Positions 12,201 to 23,100 of a DNA stretch of 64,000 bases are shown here, piece by piece. Positions within the stretch are counted from its first letter, which is position 1; each line of letters starts with the position of its first letter. The stretch is from positions 310,001 to 374,000 of the forward strand of contig JAADJZ010000032.1 in assembly GCA_011032825.1 (NCBI GenBank), given 5' to 3'. Under the pieces are notes generated by a model. That model was not told the origin of the DNA. It saw nothing but the letters and a program-made list of their open reading frames with translations, and did not search any database. The DNA comes from Massariosphaeria phaeospora. Lineage: Eukaryota > Ascomycota > Dothideomycetes > Pleosporales. Both the position numbers and the translations under genes were made by a program.

Positions 12201-14099
12201 ATAGAGACTATTGATCTCTGCTATAGCGGTGAGGGCATTGAAGAGGATAGCCAGAAAGAGCACTGATCCTTTCGCGAAGAAACCCACGGTCGCGTCGGGT
12301 GTACCGAAGAAGATGGAGCCGACCATGAGAGCCATGACGACGTTGAGCGCTGCGTGGGTGGCCGTTGCGGAAATATCGCCCCAAATACGTTGGTATGCTC
12401 GCTTCGTATTTAGTCGAATTTGCATTGGGATACTGATCAGAAAAGGCGACCGGGGACGGACGTGCTTCGCCTGCAGGTAGTTCTTTTGCTCGCGGAGTCG
12501 TTGCAGACTTGGGCCTTGATTATCCATAGGGTGTTCAGCTTCATGCTCGTCGATCTCGGCGAGGAGTTTCTTGCACTCCGGGGAGCTGTGCCAATAATGC
12601 TCGAAGTCTTCGGGTGTACGAGGCACTCGATCTTCCATGCCAGGCCGTGTCCTCCGCTCCTGCGGGTTGGTCACGCTCGTTAAGAAATCTCCTGTGGTTT
12701 GCCGCGGCGGACAGTACCAGCCCTGTTCCTCAAAGAACGCTCTTGCGCGGTCTGCCGGACCGAAGTAAATTTGACGGCCTTCATAAAGGACTGTAGCCTT
12801 GTCGAAGATGTCGTAGATACTTTGACTAGCCTGGTAGATCGCGACGGCGGCGGAATTTCCGCCGAAATCTGAGGCAAGCCTCAATGTCTGCACAAATTTG
12901 AGCGCAGTCGCTATACTGGATATCAGAAGGGTATCAATAAGCATAGGATGGATTCTTACCAGAATCAAGACCGCGGGTACTATTATCCCATGCGACGAAG
13001 GGAGAGCCCGCAAGCATCGTCTCGGCTAAGCTTACTCGTTTGCGCTCTCCACCAGAAACACCGCGAATGAATTCATTGCCAACTTTGGTGTTGTATGTGT
13101 GGCTAAGGCCGACAACTGCCATTACAACCTGGGTTATAAACTTAGAGAACTTTACACGAGACATGTCGGAAACTCGGCGAGATGGCGTCCGGGAAGCAGC
13201 CGCGAACTCAAGTGTTTGTCCCACTGTAAGGTGGGGAAAATGCTTATCAACCTGTGCAAGATATTAGTAGGTACGAGAAGCTAACGAGGGATGACACTAA
13301 CCTCCTGATTGTAGATTGTCTCCCCTTTAAACTCTTTCATCATTTGTTTCTGGGAGATGCCATTGTAATGGATGATAGATTCTTGGTCTCGGTCCAAGCC
13401 ATGTAACTCTCCACACATGGTTTTCAGTAGGGTACTGCATCCTGCCCCAGGACGACCGAGCACGATCAGAAGCTCTCCAGGCTTGACCAGTCCATCAAAG
13501 CTATGGAGAATCTGATTTCGCTCCTTCTTGCCGAAGCTGAACCATTCTCCAACTCGAGCTGGCACTAGAAGAAAGTCTGCGACTGTTTTCTGGAGCTGCA
13601 ATGCGGCACCGGACCCATATATGTTCAGATTTCTGTACGCTATACCGACGTGCTTCGATTGAATTCCTTCCGCTTCTAGTTGGTCTCGAAACATGCGTAA
13701 GAATCTTGAGAGATCGAATGCTTCGTTCTGGGGATCGACGGTGGGATCACCCGGGACGACAATGCTAGATTTCCGTCGGGAAAGAGTCGTGAAGATTCGC
13801 TGGAGCTCCCGGATGTCAGATTCCTCCATGGTAGCACGTGAAGCACGCGTGCTACTCCGCCTATGCTTCTTGATGAACTCAGATGATGTAGCACTTGGAT
13901 CGTTAGAACCAGACCGATCAGGACCGGTGGTTGTATAGATTGGCGTGAACGGGTTATCGGAAGTCTTGCTCGAGCTATGTGATGGGAATATGTACTCTGC
14001 ATGGTTTAGCTGTTCGGGGCGGCGATCAGGAGCGTACGTGTCGCGTTCTGACAATGTTCGAGTGAACCCAGCGCCGGCCTTAGCCTCCTGAGAAGTCAT
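9236..14099 (-). CDS. PDR-type (ABC-G) full-size ABC transporter
   Basis: Six exons on the minus strand: 14099-13302, 13251-12960, 12910-11135, 11084-10755, 10706-10141 and 10093-9236. They total 4620 nt, exactly 1540 codons, and encode 1539 aa. The five introns are 47-50 nt with good GT-AG ends. The layout is (NBD-TMD)x2, as in pleiotropic drug resistance efflux pumps of the plasma membrane. NBD1 has the fungal-type Walker [13 protein letters not shown], signature [13 protein letters not shown] and Walker [17 protein letters not shown]2 has Walker [14 protein letters not shown], the degenerate signature [12 protein letters not shown] and Walker [15 protein letters not shown]. Each is followed by a hydrophobic membrane domain. 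The asymmetry, with a degenerate NBD1 Walker A and NBD2 signature, is normal for this family. Substrate cannot be told; fungicide, metabolite or lipid export are all possible. The C-terminus ends in a short duplicated AVKREG unit from an 18-bp tandem repeat. Confidence 0.95.
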
Positions 14100-15455
14100 C
14101 GTAGGCGGTGTGATGTGACTTGCAGGAGTCCCGTAATACCAGAAACCACTGCCGCGCTATCTTGATCTTATATGAAAGTTAAGGGGCTTTCTGTGAAACA
14201 TAACTTTTGTCTTGGGTACAAACGGTGTTACCAGAGCTTAGGGTATACGTGGTTTGCTGCTCGTTTGCTGCTTGGATAATCGATGTCTTTCTCCGATAGG
14301 ACCCTCGAATATTCGACTGAGAAGCGGACGATTCTGCGGAGCAGAGTGTCGCGATTGAGTTCGACATACTGTAGGTCCGGGTGCGCCTTTGTTTCCGCAT
14401 TATGCATCCGGCCGCCGGGGAGGTGTGAGTACGGAGGCTTGGTATGGAGGCTCTTTGTTGGCGGACAACGAACCGCGCACGAACTGTCGCACGAACCGAT
14501 ATTGTACAACAGTAGAAGTGAGACGACGAGTAAATGACAGGTATACATGATGAGTCGAAAATAATCTTGATCAGACGCGCGCCCTGGGAGTACATGATGA
14601 CTCATATACGTCGTTCACAGGACGACTTTGCACACTCATTCTAATACTATGATGCGTCAAGACTGCAGCACTCACCATGGTGCCAGGAATGAACAGGGCA
14701 CCGCTGACATGATTCATTTGATAAGAAGATTATAGGCCATCCTCTTGACAACCTAGGAGATTTTAGCAATAGGTAGATTAAGTACCTCTATCTTTAAAGC
14801 ACTATTGTCTCTACTATACTAAGTAATGTCTAAAAGACAGAGGTGAGATGACAGTGTAGGGATATAAGCGGGTCGCCGTGAAGGCGCGTACCACTCCGGG
14901 GGTTGTCATCGCCGGATCCGGGCGGCAGGACGTCGTTATGTTTGCCGCTGGTCCCGAGCGGTCGAGCCGGAAGAGAAGTCATTATTCGTAGTCAGTATGG
15001 GCCGTCTTCGATGGTGATGGCACCTCTGGTAGTCAGATGAATGAGACGGAAGAAGTGGAAGACGAGAGACGGAAGAAGTGGAAGACGAGAGCCGGCGAGA
15101 GACGCCAAGCCTTGATGCTGCGTCCGTGAACCGAGGTTTCGCTTACGTTAGCGGGTCCACGTGTATGTACTTCTGTTTGAAGAAATGTACTACCGCTCTA
15201 GCAGAATTTGTTCCTGATGCGCACCTAGGTTTTAGAAGCCTCCCCTTTAAGAGCCTCTTACAAGCCCTCTAGGGCTACACAAACAAAACCTAGTATACTG
15301 GATACAAAAGTGCTTTTGTAATAATAGAAGCAAACTGTCTACCTATGGCTAAAAACTCTTAGGCTGTCTAGCCAAAACGAGTTCCCAAAAGCGCCGGGCG
15401 AATTCCGGAATAGTTTCCAGCGTCCCTACACCAAAGAGCGTCTCTTCAGCAGGTA
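14100..15455. other. Intergenic region upstream of the ABC transporter
   Basis: Apart from the possible small secreted protein at 14228-14548, I see no gene. A stretch at about 14738-14845 (CCTCTT, then an AGTAATGT-like end) resembles 27648-27745 loosely. An ORF fragment reading TTALAEFV near 15186 has a counterpart reading TTALAEFI near 27580. Both points suggest two decayed copies of one dispersed sequence. Confidence 0.4.
14228..14548 (-). CDS. Possible small secreted protein
   Basis: An intronless ORF of 106 aa starting at the ATG at 14548. The first 20 residues (MYTCHLLVVSLLLLYNIGSC) look like a signal peptide, followed by a short Cys-containing stretch (DSSCAVRC) and a charged C-terminus. 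No domain is recognised. It sits about 130 bp upstream of the ABC transporter start, on the same strand. Small secreted proteins without homologues are common in these fungi, but so are chance ORFs of this length. The evidence is only the signal-like N-terminus. Confidence 0.3.
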   Translation of the reverse strand: MYTCHLLVVSLLLLYNIGSCDSSCAVRCPPTKSLHTKPPYSHLPGGRMHNAETKAHPDLQYVELNRDTLLRRIVRFSVEYSRVLSEKDIDYPSSKRAANHVYPKLW

Positions 15456-16934
15456 TCACAACGAAAAATCAGACGGTTTGAACTCCGTCACAAACCCAAG
15501 CGTCTCGAAGTCCTTCCCAGGCCAGCCCGGACTGTTCACTGAGTCAAAAACATACAGGCAACTTGATATCGTGTTCAAGGCTTGTTGCATGTCCGCTCCT
15601 CGGTAGCAGACACCCCCAACTCTACATTTGTGATCCCAAAGTATGTCCAAGAGCTCGAACCCAGCATCTGGGTTGTCACGTAAGGGACAAAACAACACGG
15701 GTTTATAATTCTGGTCGACGTGATTAATGGCAAAGGATTTGAGGTAGGGCGCATGCGAAATTGTGGATGTCAAAATTGCTTTCCAGGTGTCCATATCAGA
15801 GTGGGTGGTGAGGCCAATTTCGTAGAATGAGAGTGTTTGAAGTTTTTGCCCAACTTTTTGGATCAACGTCTTGATAGACTCGGGATTGGGTATAGCCTGT
15901 TTCAAGATCAGAGTCTCTAACGGAGGGAGACATGTCGTGCTGTTTAGCCGATCCAACATCTTTCTAGCGTCCCCATAGGAAAAGTCAAGCTGAAGCACCT
16001 GTAGCTTATGAGCGTCCAAAATAAGGTTGAGGCTGAAGTCAAGAATATCAAGTGGCTCTTCTTCGTATACCAAAGAGAGTCTCGCCGTGTTCAGACCCCA
16101 GAGGTTCTTGAAGATTGGCGTGATTAATAGATTAGGCGACAACCGGATCGGTTCCAGGGTTACAGGATCGCTTTCTCCGAGGTCTATTTCGAACGATTGC
16201 ACCTCTGTTTGTGCTTTCGTTATAGCAGACAGTACGACAAAAACAGCATCTGACGGCGTAATGTACGAATCGCTGTATTCCTAATCAGGATTGCGGTACT
16301 CCTGGTCAAAGGCGCTGGCCCCTTGATACGAATCGCTGTCCCCCTGATGTCGTTGCCGATAGTGTGGCTGATAGACGATATTCTCCACCCTGAACTCCCG
16401 ACAGTTCTTGAAACTCTCTTCGAGAAGATCGCTGAGAATATCCACCATCGGCACTGGCGCCGCCAGAGCTCCGTCTGGATTTCGATTCCAAACGTAACCA
16501 TGACCGAAGTGATGAAGGATCGTTTGAGGGTATGCCTTATAGGTACGCTCGGTGCTGCATACACATAGCTTACGAACATATTTTCGGAGCTCAGCATGCG
16601 TCGCTAGTTCTTGTAAGTCGGTGATCTCTTCCTTGCATAAGCTTGTGTGTACGACCCGAAGATAAGCGTCCCAGAATGCTGGCTTTGTCTCCGTATAGAT
16701 TCGACCGCACGTAAGGCGTAAGGACAGAATGTCTGTGCGGCTATCGAGAGAGCTGGCTATGCGCGCGATAAGCTCGGATGGCAAGGTTGGAAGTGTGGCT
16801 CCGCGGGCAATGTGGTTGAGCTCGGATGGCAGATTTGGCAGGCTTGTGGCTCTGCGGGCAATGTGATTGAGCTCGGATGGCAGATTTGGCAGGCTTGTAG
16901 CTCTGCTGAGCGCAGGCGGACAGAGTTCTGACAT
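15456..16934 (-). CDS. F-box protein with triplicated F-box lead-in motif
   Basis: Two exons: 16934-16330 and 16272-15456, 473 aa. The apparent stop codon at 16281-16283 lies inside a predicted 57-nt intron (16329-16273) with donor GTATCA, branch-like CTGAT and acceptor ACAG. Its removal keeps the frame (57 is a multiple of 3). Residues 46-82 form an F-box (LPTLPSELIARIASSL, then SLRLTCGRIYTET), which normally binds Skp1 in SCF ubiquitin ligases. The rest is leucine-rich and likely a substrate-recognition region. Just before the F-box the motif ATSLPNLPSELNHIAR occurs twice in tandem with a 17-residue period, so the first helix of the F-box is present three times. The frame is open upstream to a GTG at 17198; the ATG at 16934 is the first good start. 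Confidence 0.8.
16780..16910. repeat. 51-bp coding tandem repeat
   Basis: About 2.6 copies of a 51-bp unit containing AGCTCGGATGGCA, inside the F-box gene. The unit length is a multiple of three, so copy-number change keeps the reading frame. It encodes the repeated lead-in helix of the F-box. Confidence 0.85.
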
Positions 16935-17730
16935 GGTTGCTTCGGACTGACTGCGGTTTATCGATGGCGGGATTGTGTTTGATGATATTCTGTGATGCGA
17001 CTGTGATTGATAATGTTCTGGGATGTGATTGTGTTTGAAAAGTTCTGTGATGTCTGGCAAGAAAACGGGAGTTGCGTCATGTCTGCTTAGGAAAGCCAGA
17101 GTCTTAGAGAGGTTGGAAAGGACCTCCGGGGTCGGGAGGCTAACATGCCAAAGCGTCAAAATGTCAAAGCGTCGAGGGGAAGGAAGGCTAACACCCACCC
17201 GAGACTAGTGTCGCCCGTAGAGTTCTTGTCGATCCCTCGCGCACATCCACGACAACTCCACTTCAACGACTTGCGGACATCGCCCACTCAACTCCTAAAA
17301 TATTACGCTTCTGGCGACCTAGAAGATGTATCTCATTGTGTCTGCTCGCAGCATCCACGAGGTCTTCGCCCCCCGCTGTCTTTTGAGTGCTCGCCGGTTG
17401 CCATGGTTTGGCTCTCTCCTTTGAGCTCACGTCAGTTTATCCTTTAACAGGATATGCTCAGGGGCCGAGGCCTTATTCTCGGCGTCGCCGCGTCACAAGC
17501 TCCTGGTTGGTCGATTTGCACCAACGGCGGCTCGTGCAGAAGTTACTACCCTTGCGAGAGGATGGCCTAAGTGCGGGCTAACCCGTCCAGTCTGGTCGTG
17601 AGTCGCGCTTTGACGAAATGAACGTTGGATTTAGAGATCTCGTGCGTATCTTAGGGTCCGCGAGGCCGGAACTCTGTGCGGATTCCTCCCTCCTCTCCCT
17701 CACCATTGTCGTGCGTTGCTGCCACTCACT
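16935..17730. other. Divergent promoter region between F-box and secreted-protein genes
   Basis: About 800 bp separating two divergently transcribed genes. Frames on both strands are open for up to 100 codons but look non-coding. It probably holds both promoters; no specific site was recognised. Confidence 0.45.
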
Positions 17731-19305
17731 ATGTTAATCACGACGTCTCTACGCGTCTACTGGTTGGCGCTTAGTGTTGGGAAAGCTGTGGCTTTTGCTA
17801 TCAAGGAAGACGGTAAGTTACACTTCTGAATCGATAGATCGTTTGTCCCTCGTATCCGATCGCGTCTTGACTTCTCTCGTACTCGCTAACCACAGTGACA
17901 TGCAGCCGCCGTAGGAAACTCCACCACCCCCGCCGAGGCGACTACTACGAGAGAACAACCGCTGTTCAAGCCACACCCCGAGCTCTCAGCAACTGGCTTT
18001 GAACCACCCACCGAGGCGACTACTGCGAGAGACCGACCACAATTCAGGCCGCACGGCGAGCTTTCAGCAACCGGCTTTGAACAACCAGTAACAACACCAC
18101 TCGCCAATGTCCACCAGTCACCGAACAACGCGCCCGACGACGTCGGATCGATCATCGCGTCCATAATCCACAGTGAGGCGCCAGCGGTGCATTTCGAGAG
18201 TACCGCGACGGGATTCGAGCAACAGCCGAGGATTCAGGGTATACCTACTGGGAACTCAAACGAGTGGCCCACAGAGTCTGCAGGGCAGCGCATCGAAGTC
18301 ACAACTAGGGGATGGGCGACGGATAAGCCCGTCACGGAGGCTGCGCCGGTCATTACCCCACCGCCTGCGCTGCCACCGGTAGTTACGCACAACAGCAGAA
18401 CACTGAGGCCGATTCCTGCGACGAGTGTGGTCATAGCGGGCCAGACGCTCACTCCCGGGGGCGAAACCGTGACAATCGGAGAGGGCGAAAGTGCGGTCGA
18501 AGTTCATCTAGATCCGAGCGGACTGCCTGTGGTAGTGGTAGGAGGTCAAACATCCACGCACCAGTTCCCGCAGGCTTCAACTGTGATTGAGGGACAGACT
18601 CTCACACTTGGTGGCCCTCCTATTACTATCGGCTCTGGCTGGAGTGTCTCGACCATTTCTATCAACGATGCTGGCGAGACACTCGCCGTGGTGCAAGGCG
18701 CAACAACGACGCTCTCAGGTCCATCACCCCAGACCTTCACCGTTGGAGACGTGGTTGCAACAGCGGAAGCGTCGCAATACAACTACATTATCGACTCGTC
18801 AACACTCGCAGTCAACCAAGCTGTAACCATCGATGGTGTAGCATACGCTCTTACAACGGATTCCTCTGGCTCTACGCTCCTCATCGCAGGCGACACCACG
18901 AGAACCCTCCCCGCCTTTGCCCAAACAAACCAGATGACTGTCGAGCCGCTCCCGTTCGCTGTTTCTACAAGCGTCATAGACGGAACGACGAATTATATCA
19001 TCGGTTCGCAGACGCTGGCTCCTGGCCACCCAATCACGATGAATGGAACCGAGATCTCCATAACAACAACCTCGGGAGTCGTTGTGCTTGTAGTGGGCGA
19101 TATGACGACTACAGTCAGTGATGGTACGAGAAGAACCGCGGGCCCGACGGAGGAGATTGCCGCGGCTACTCCAGTGGGACCCGGTAGCGGGCCGAACGCG
19201 AGTGCGACTGGCAAGAAAGGCGCGGCGGAAAGAAATGCGGAAAGCTCGCGCGGAGTTTGTTTGGGTGCGCTTGGAGTCGTGGTCGCGCTGCTAGGCCTGG
19301 GCTGA
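17731..19305 (+). CDS. Secreted, probably GPI-anchored repeat protein
   Basis: Two exons, 17731-17812 and 17906-19305, with a 93-nt intron (GTAAGT donor), 493 aa. Exon 1 encodes a signal-peptide-like start (VYWLALSVGKAVAFA). The downstream frame has a stop just before the proposed acceptor, which supports the junction. The N-terminal third has three ATGFE-type short repeats (ELSATGFE twice, STATGFE once). The body has four degenerate repeats of about 45-50 aa, each with a QTLxPG- or TLAxxx-like turn, a (V/I)TI strand, then a V(V/L)VG strand and a Thr-rich end. Examples are IAGQTLTPGG and IIGSQTLAPGHP. The last 16 residues (VCLGALGVVVALLGLG) are a typical GPI-signal tail. This fits a cell-wall or surface protein of unknown role, of a type common in Dothideomycetes and Eurotiomycetes. 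Confidence 0.75.
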
Positions 19306-20137
19306 AAGAACGTTACCTGCGTCCTCGATCAATCATCATACTCCACGGACCGCCCTCTCGGAGCTTCGCTCAGACTATGCGTCATGTTGCGGATACAGCG
19401 GCTCAACGCTACGGCGGTCTCTCCAAGCTGCCACGAGCAATCCAGTAAGCCCTCCGAGTGCTTGTTCTCCCAAGTGACTAGTCGACGGAAGCATCAGGTC
19501 GAGCGAGCGCATTCCTGGCAATCCCACCGTGAGGCAGAACGCGCTGGGCAGGCAAGCGTCAAGAATGGTACAAGAAGGCCTATCTAATGAAACGACCGCC
19601 TACGCAAACACACGTTTCTTCCGCATCGTACGCTAGCGTGCCCCCACAGCTGGAATACAATTTTCGCCGCGGAACGCGCACGCACTTGGTTCCTTCACTC
19701 TCCACACAGCACAAATTCGCCAATCAATACCATCACAAGCATCTCCTTCTCAGACGCTGTCAAAATTCTGAGCAGTACGCGCAAGTTCGGCATAAATTGA
19801 GATGGGCTGTTATTGCCCGAGAACAATATTCGGCGCTCCGCAAATGAAGATGTCTTCCGATGCACCTCTGTGTGTAGACGATATTTAAGCGATTCGCGAA
19901 TGGGCAGGTAGGTAGAAGCTTAGTTTTACTAGGGATCTTCTGTAGGAGATACGATTAGTAATCTCTCTGACAGGATGTCATAGATAAGGCTGGCTAATAT
20001 CAGCGCGTACAAGCAATACATACTACAATTGTACAAACCACGTTCTAAATAACAGAAACAAAACACGTTCTAAATAAACAGAAACAAAAACGCAATCATC
20101 CTCCCCCCTTACCACCATCCGACATACTCTACCCCTA
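19306..20137. other. Intergenic spacer, convergent genes
   Basis: About 830 bp between the stop of the secreted repeat protein and the stop of the giant membrane protein on the other strand. No convincing gene or repeat. Near 20038-20090 a short sequence (CGTTCTAAATAA...CAGAAACAAAA) is directly duplicated. Confidence 0.5.
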
Positions 20138-23100
20138 CTACTCCTCTGGCAGCGGGAACCGCCCGATGTAGGCATCCCTCTTATGGAACTCCCTCACCCT
20201 CCTCTTAACCGCCGCAAAACTCATCTTGGAGATATCCTCCTCATCCTCGTCCGCAATATACTTTCTGTAAAACTGCATCCAAGGCCTCTTCTTCTCACTC
20301 GGCATGAGCAGCGTGGTCTTGCTCGGCTTCTTCACGGACTTGCAATCCTCGATGATGTCTTCGACCGCGTCGCCCTCGTTCCATTTCTTCTTGTCCCCCG
20401 TTACTTGTACGTACCACGCGATCCAGTCGCGCTTGTCTTCGAGTATGGGGTCAATGGTGGGAGTGGCAGGGAGGGCGGGAGTGGATGGCGCGCTGCTGCG
20501 CTTGGGACGGGCTATGCGCCTGGGCACGGCGGGAAGCGGCTGCGGCGGCGCGGTGAGCACAGCGGGCAGTGCTGCCGTGACGCTGTTCTCCTCAGCCATC
20601 GCCTTGCTTGTCTCGATGATTTTCTTCAAACTATCCGTTTCGTCCACGGTGTCCTCTAGGCCAATGTGCTCGTCAAACCACTGGAGCCAGATGCGCTTTT
20701 GCCCATTCTCCCATTCTTTTCGGGAGGCGTCCGGGGTGGTGGGGGTGGTGGGAGTGGTTGCTGAGGAGCCGACTGGTCGCGTAATGGTCGACGATGTGGG
20801 TGTGGGCGTGGGCGTGCCCGCGCGCGCGGTCGGCGACGCCGGTGTGCTTTGCGGGGCTCTTGTCGCAAAACGCTGGGGGGGAAAGAGGGGACGGGCTGGC
20901 GTTGGGGCTTGCTGCGGTGAGGATAGCCCGCCGGGCTGGTTCGTGTAGCCTATCGCCTTATTGGGGTCATACACATGCTCGACTTTGGGGGTTGGGCCAC
21001 TGACGATTGGGCTGGGTCCTACAGGCTCTTTGCCCTTTGCGCTGCTTGCGAAGAGAGATCGTGGGGGTGGGGGTGCGGAACCGACACTGCTCGATCTGAG
21101 GTGGTCCGGCGCTTTGGAAGCAGCGAAGTTGAAACAGGGGCTTGTGGGACTGTTGCTGGCAGACTGCGAGGTAATAGCACTGCCGTCGCCAGAGCGAGAC
21201 TGCGGGAACTTATTATTGAAAGACAGCTCAGTCAGCGGTGTGACAACATTGCTCTTACTACCCAGTAGGATACGGTTGGCAGCAGACAGTGGTCCGGAGC
21301 CTCTCGTTGGTCTACTGCTAGGCAACGGCGCGTTGCCGAACTTTGAGGCGAATGCCGGGCTGCTACTGTTCCGAGGTGCATTGAAATTGAATCTGTCTGC
21401 AAGATTTGGGCTGCGAGGCGGGAGATCAAGGTTGCTAGGCCGTGACTTAGTCGGTGTTGATTGTTGTTGCTGCTGGGGAACGGGAGCTGGTGCGGGATCG
21501 GGCGAAGTATCCATGTCGATGTCCTGGTCGGAGTTCTCTGGAGGCACATCCGTCATGTCGACGTTGTCGGTTCTGTCATCTGTCAGTGGTGTGACGGTAG
21601 GTTGTGACGCCTGCTGACTTGTGAGATTCTCCTGGTTGTTGCTAGCATACGGTAGACTTTCTGCGGGCAGATCAACCATATCCACATTGTCATCTCTATC
21701 ATCTGTCAGCCGTGCGGCAGTAGGCTGTGATGATTGTTGACTCGTAACGTTGTTCTGGTGATTGCTAGCAGATGGCAGGCTTTCTGCGGGCAGACCAGGG
21801 ATTTCAGCGTTATCATCGTCGTCATCGTTATTGAATCTCGGCCGTACGTCTGCAGGCTTCCATGGCTGCTGGCTCTCGAGGTTTCCAGCCTGGATTAAAG
21901 CCGGTTGGCTTGCTGGCTGCAGAGTATTTGCGCTCGTCTCGTTTTCGTTGCTTGCAGATGCTGATCCAATATTATCTGAAGGAGCTGATACTGGCTCGTC
22001 GTCTTGTCCACCCATCTCAATGTCGTCGTCAACTTTGTCAGCGTCGGCGCTCTTGGAGTCAGACCCCTCTGTAGAGGCCGCACCTTTCTCAGCCGTGTCG
22101 TCATTCACCGGTCCGCCAGTTATATTCTGCTGATTTTGCTCATTTGTATTCATGCCTGACCTATCATCAGAGCCTGAGGGTACAATATTCGCTACGGCTT
22201 CGGGTACTATTGATATGTCAGCGCTGTTACTCATTCTTCGCGTGCTGTAGTGATTACCATTGACTAAATTATCCTCTTGAACAGAGGCCAACATAGGTTC
22301 CACGTCACTGTTGCGGACAGACTCGTGGTTCTCTGCCTCAGTAGGAAGGTTTTTACCCTCATCCACAGCAACAGTGGTCTCTTCTTGAGCGATTGTTGGC
22401 TGCCCAACACCTCCAGTCTCAGGCTGTTCAGACTCGGTCTTCGCTTCGGGCCTACGTAACTCCTCACGCTCAGAATTATCACTCTCTTCGTCAATATCAT
22501 TCAAAGCGATAGGAGGTCCTTCAATCCCAGTATTACCGTAGGGCACTTCATGCTCGTTTGCCTTAACGGTAGCTTGCTCGGCCGGATTCGTGCTGGTGGG
22601 AGGCTCGTCCTGATTCGTGCTGGAGGTAGAGTCGTCCTTATTCGTGTCGATAGAAGGGTCATCCTCGACCTTATCTGTGTCGGTGGAAGGCTCCTCGACC
22701 TTACTTGTGTCAGTGGAAGGCTCATCGACCTGAATCGTGTTAGCAGAAGACTTCTCAGCCTCATCGGTGTTGATAGCTGGCTCAATAACCTCACTCGTGC
22801 CGATAGAAGGGTCTTCGGCCTTATTTGTGTCAGCGGAAGGGTTTTCGGACTGACTCGTGTTGACAGGAGGCTCCTTGACCTCATCCGTGATCAAGGAAGG
22901 CTCATCTTGGGTGATGATTGGCTCTTCGGTATCATCCTTGGTGATGACTTGCTCCTCGACATCATCCTTAATGACGGATGGCTCTTTGCTCTCAACTTTC
23001 TTAGTACCGGCATCCTTCAGCTCAGTTTGAGGTCCTTCCTCGAGGTCACTCGGTGTGATATCGAGCTTTTCGTTCTCCACCTTCTCGACATTCACAGGTT

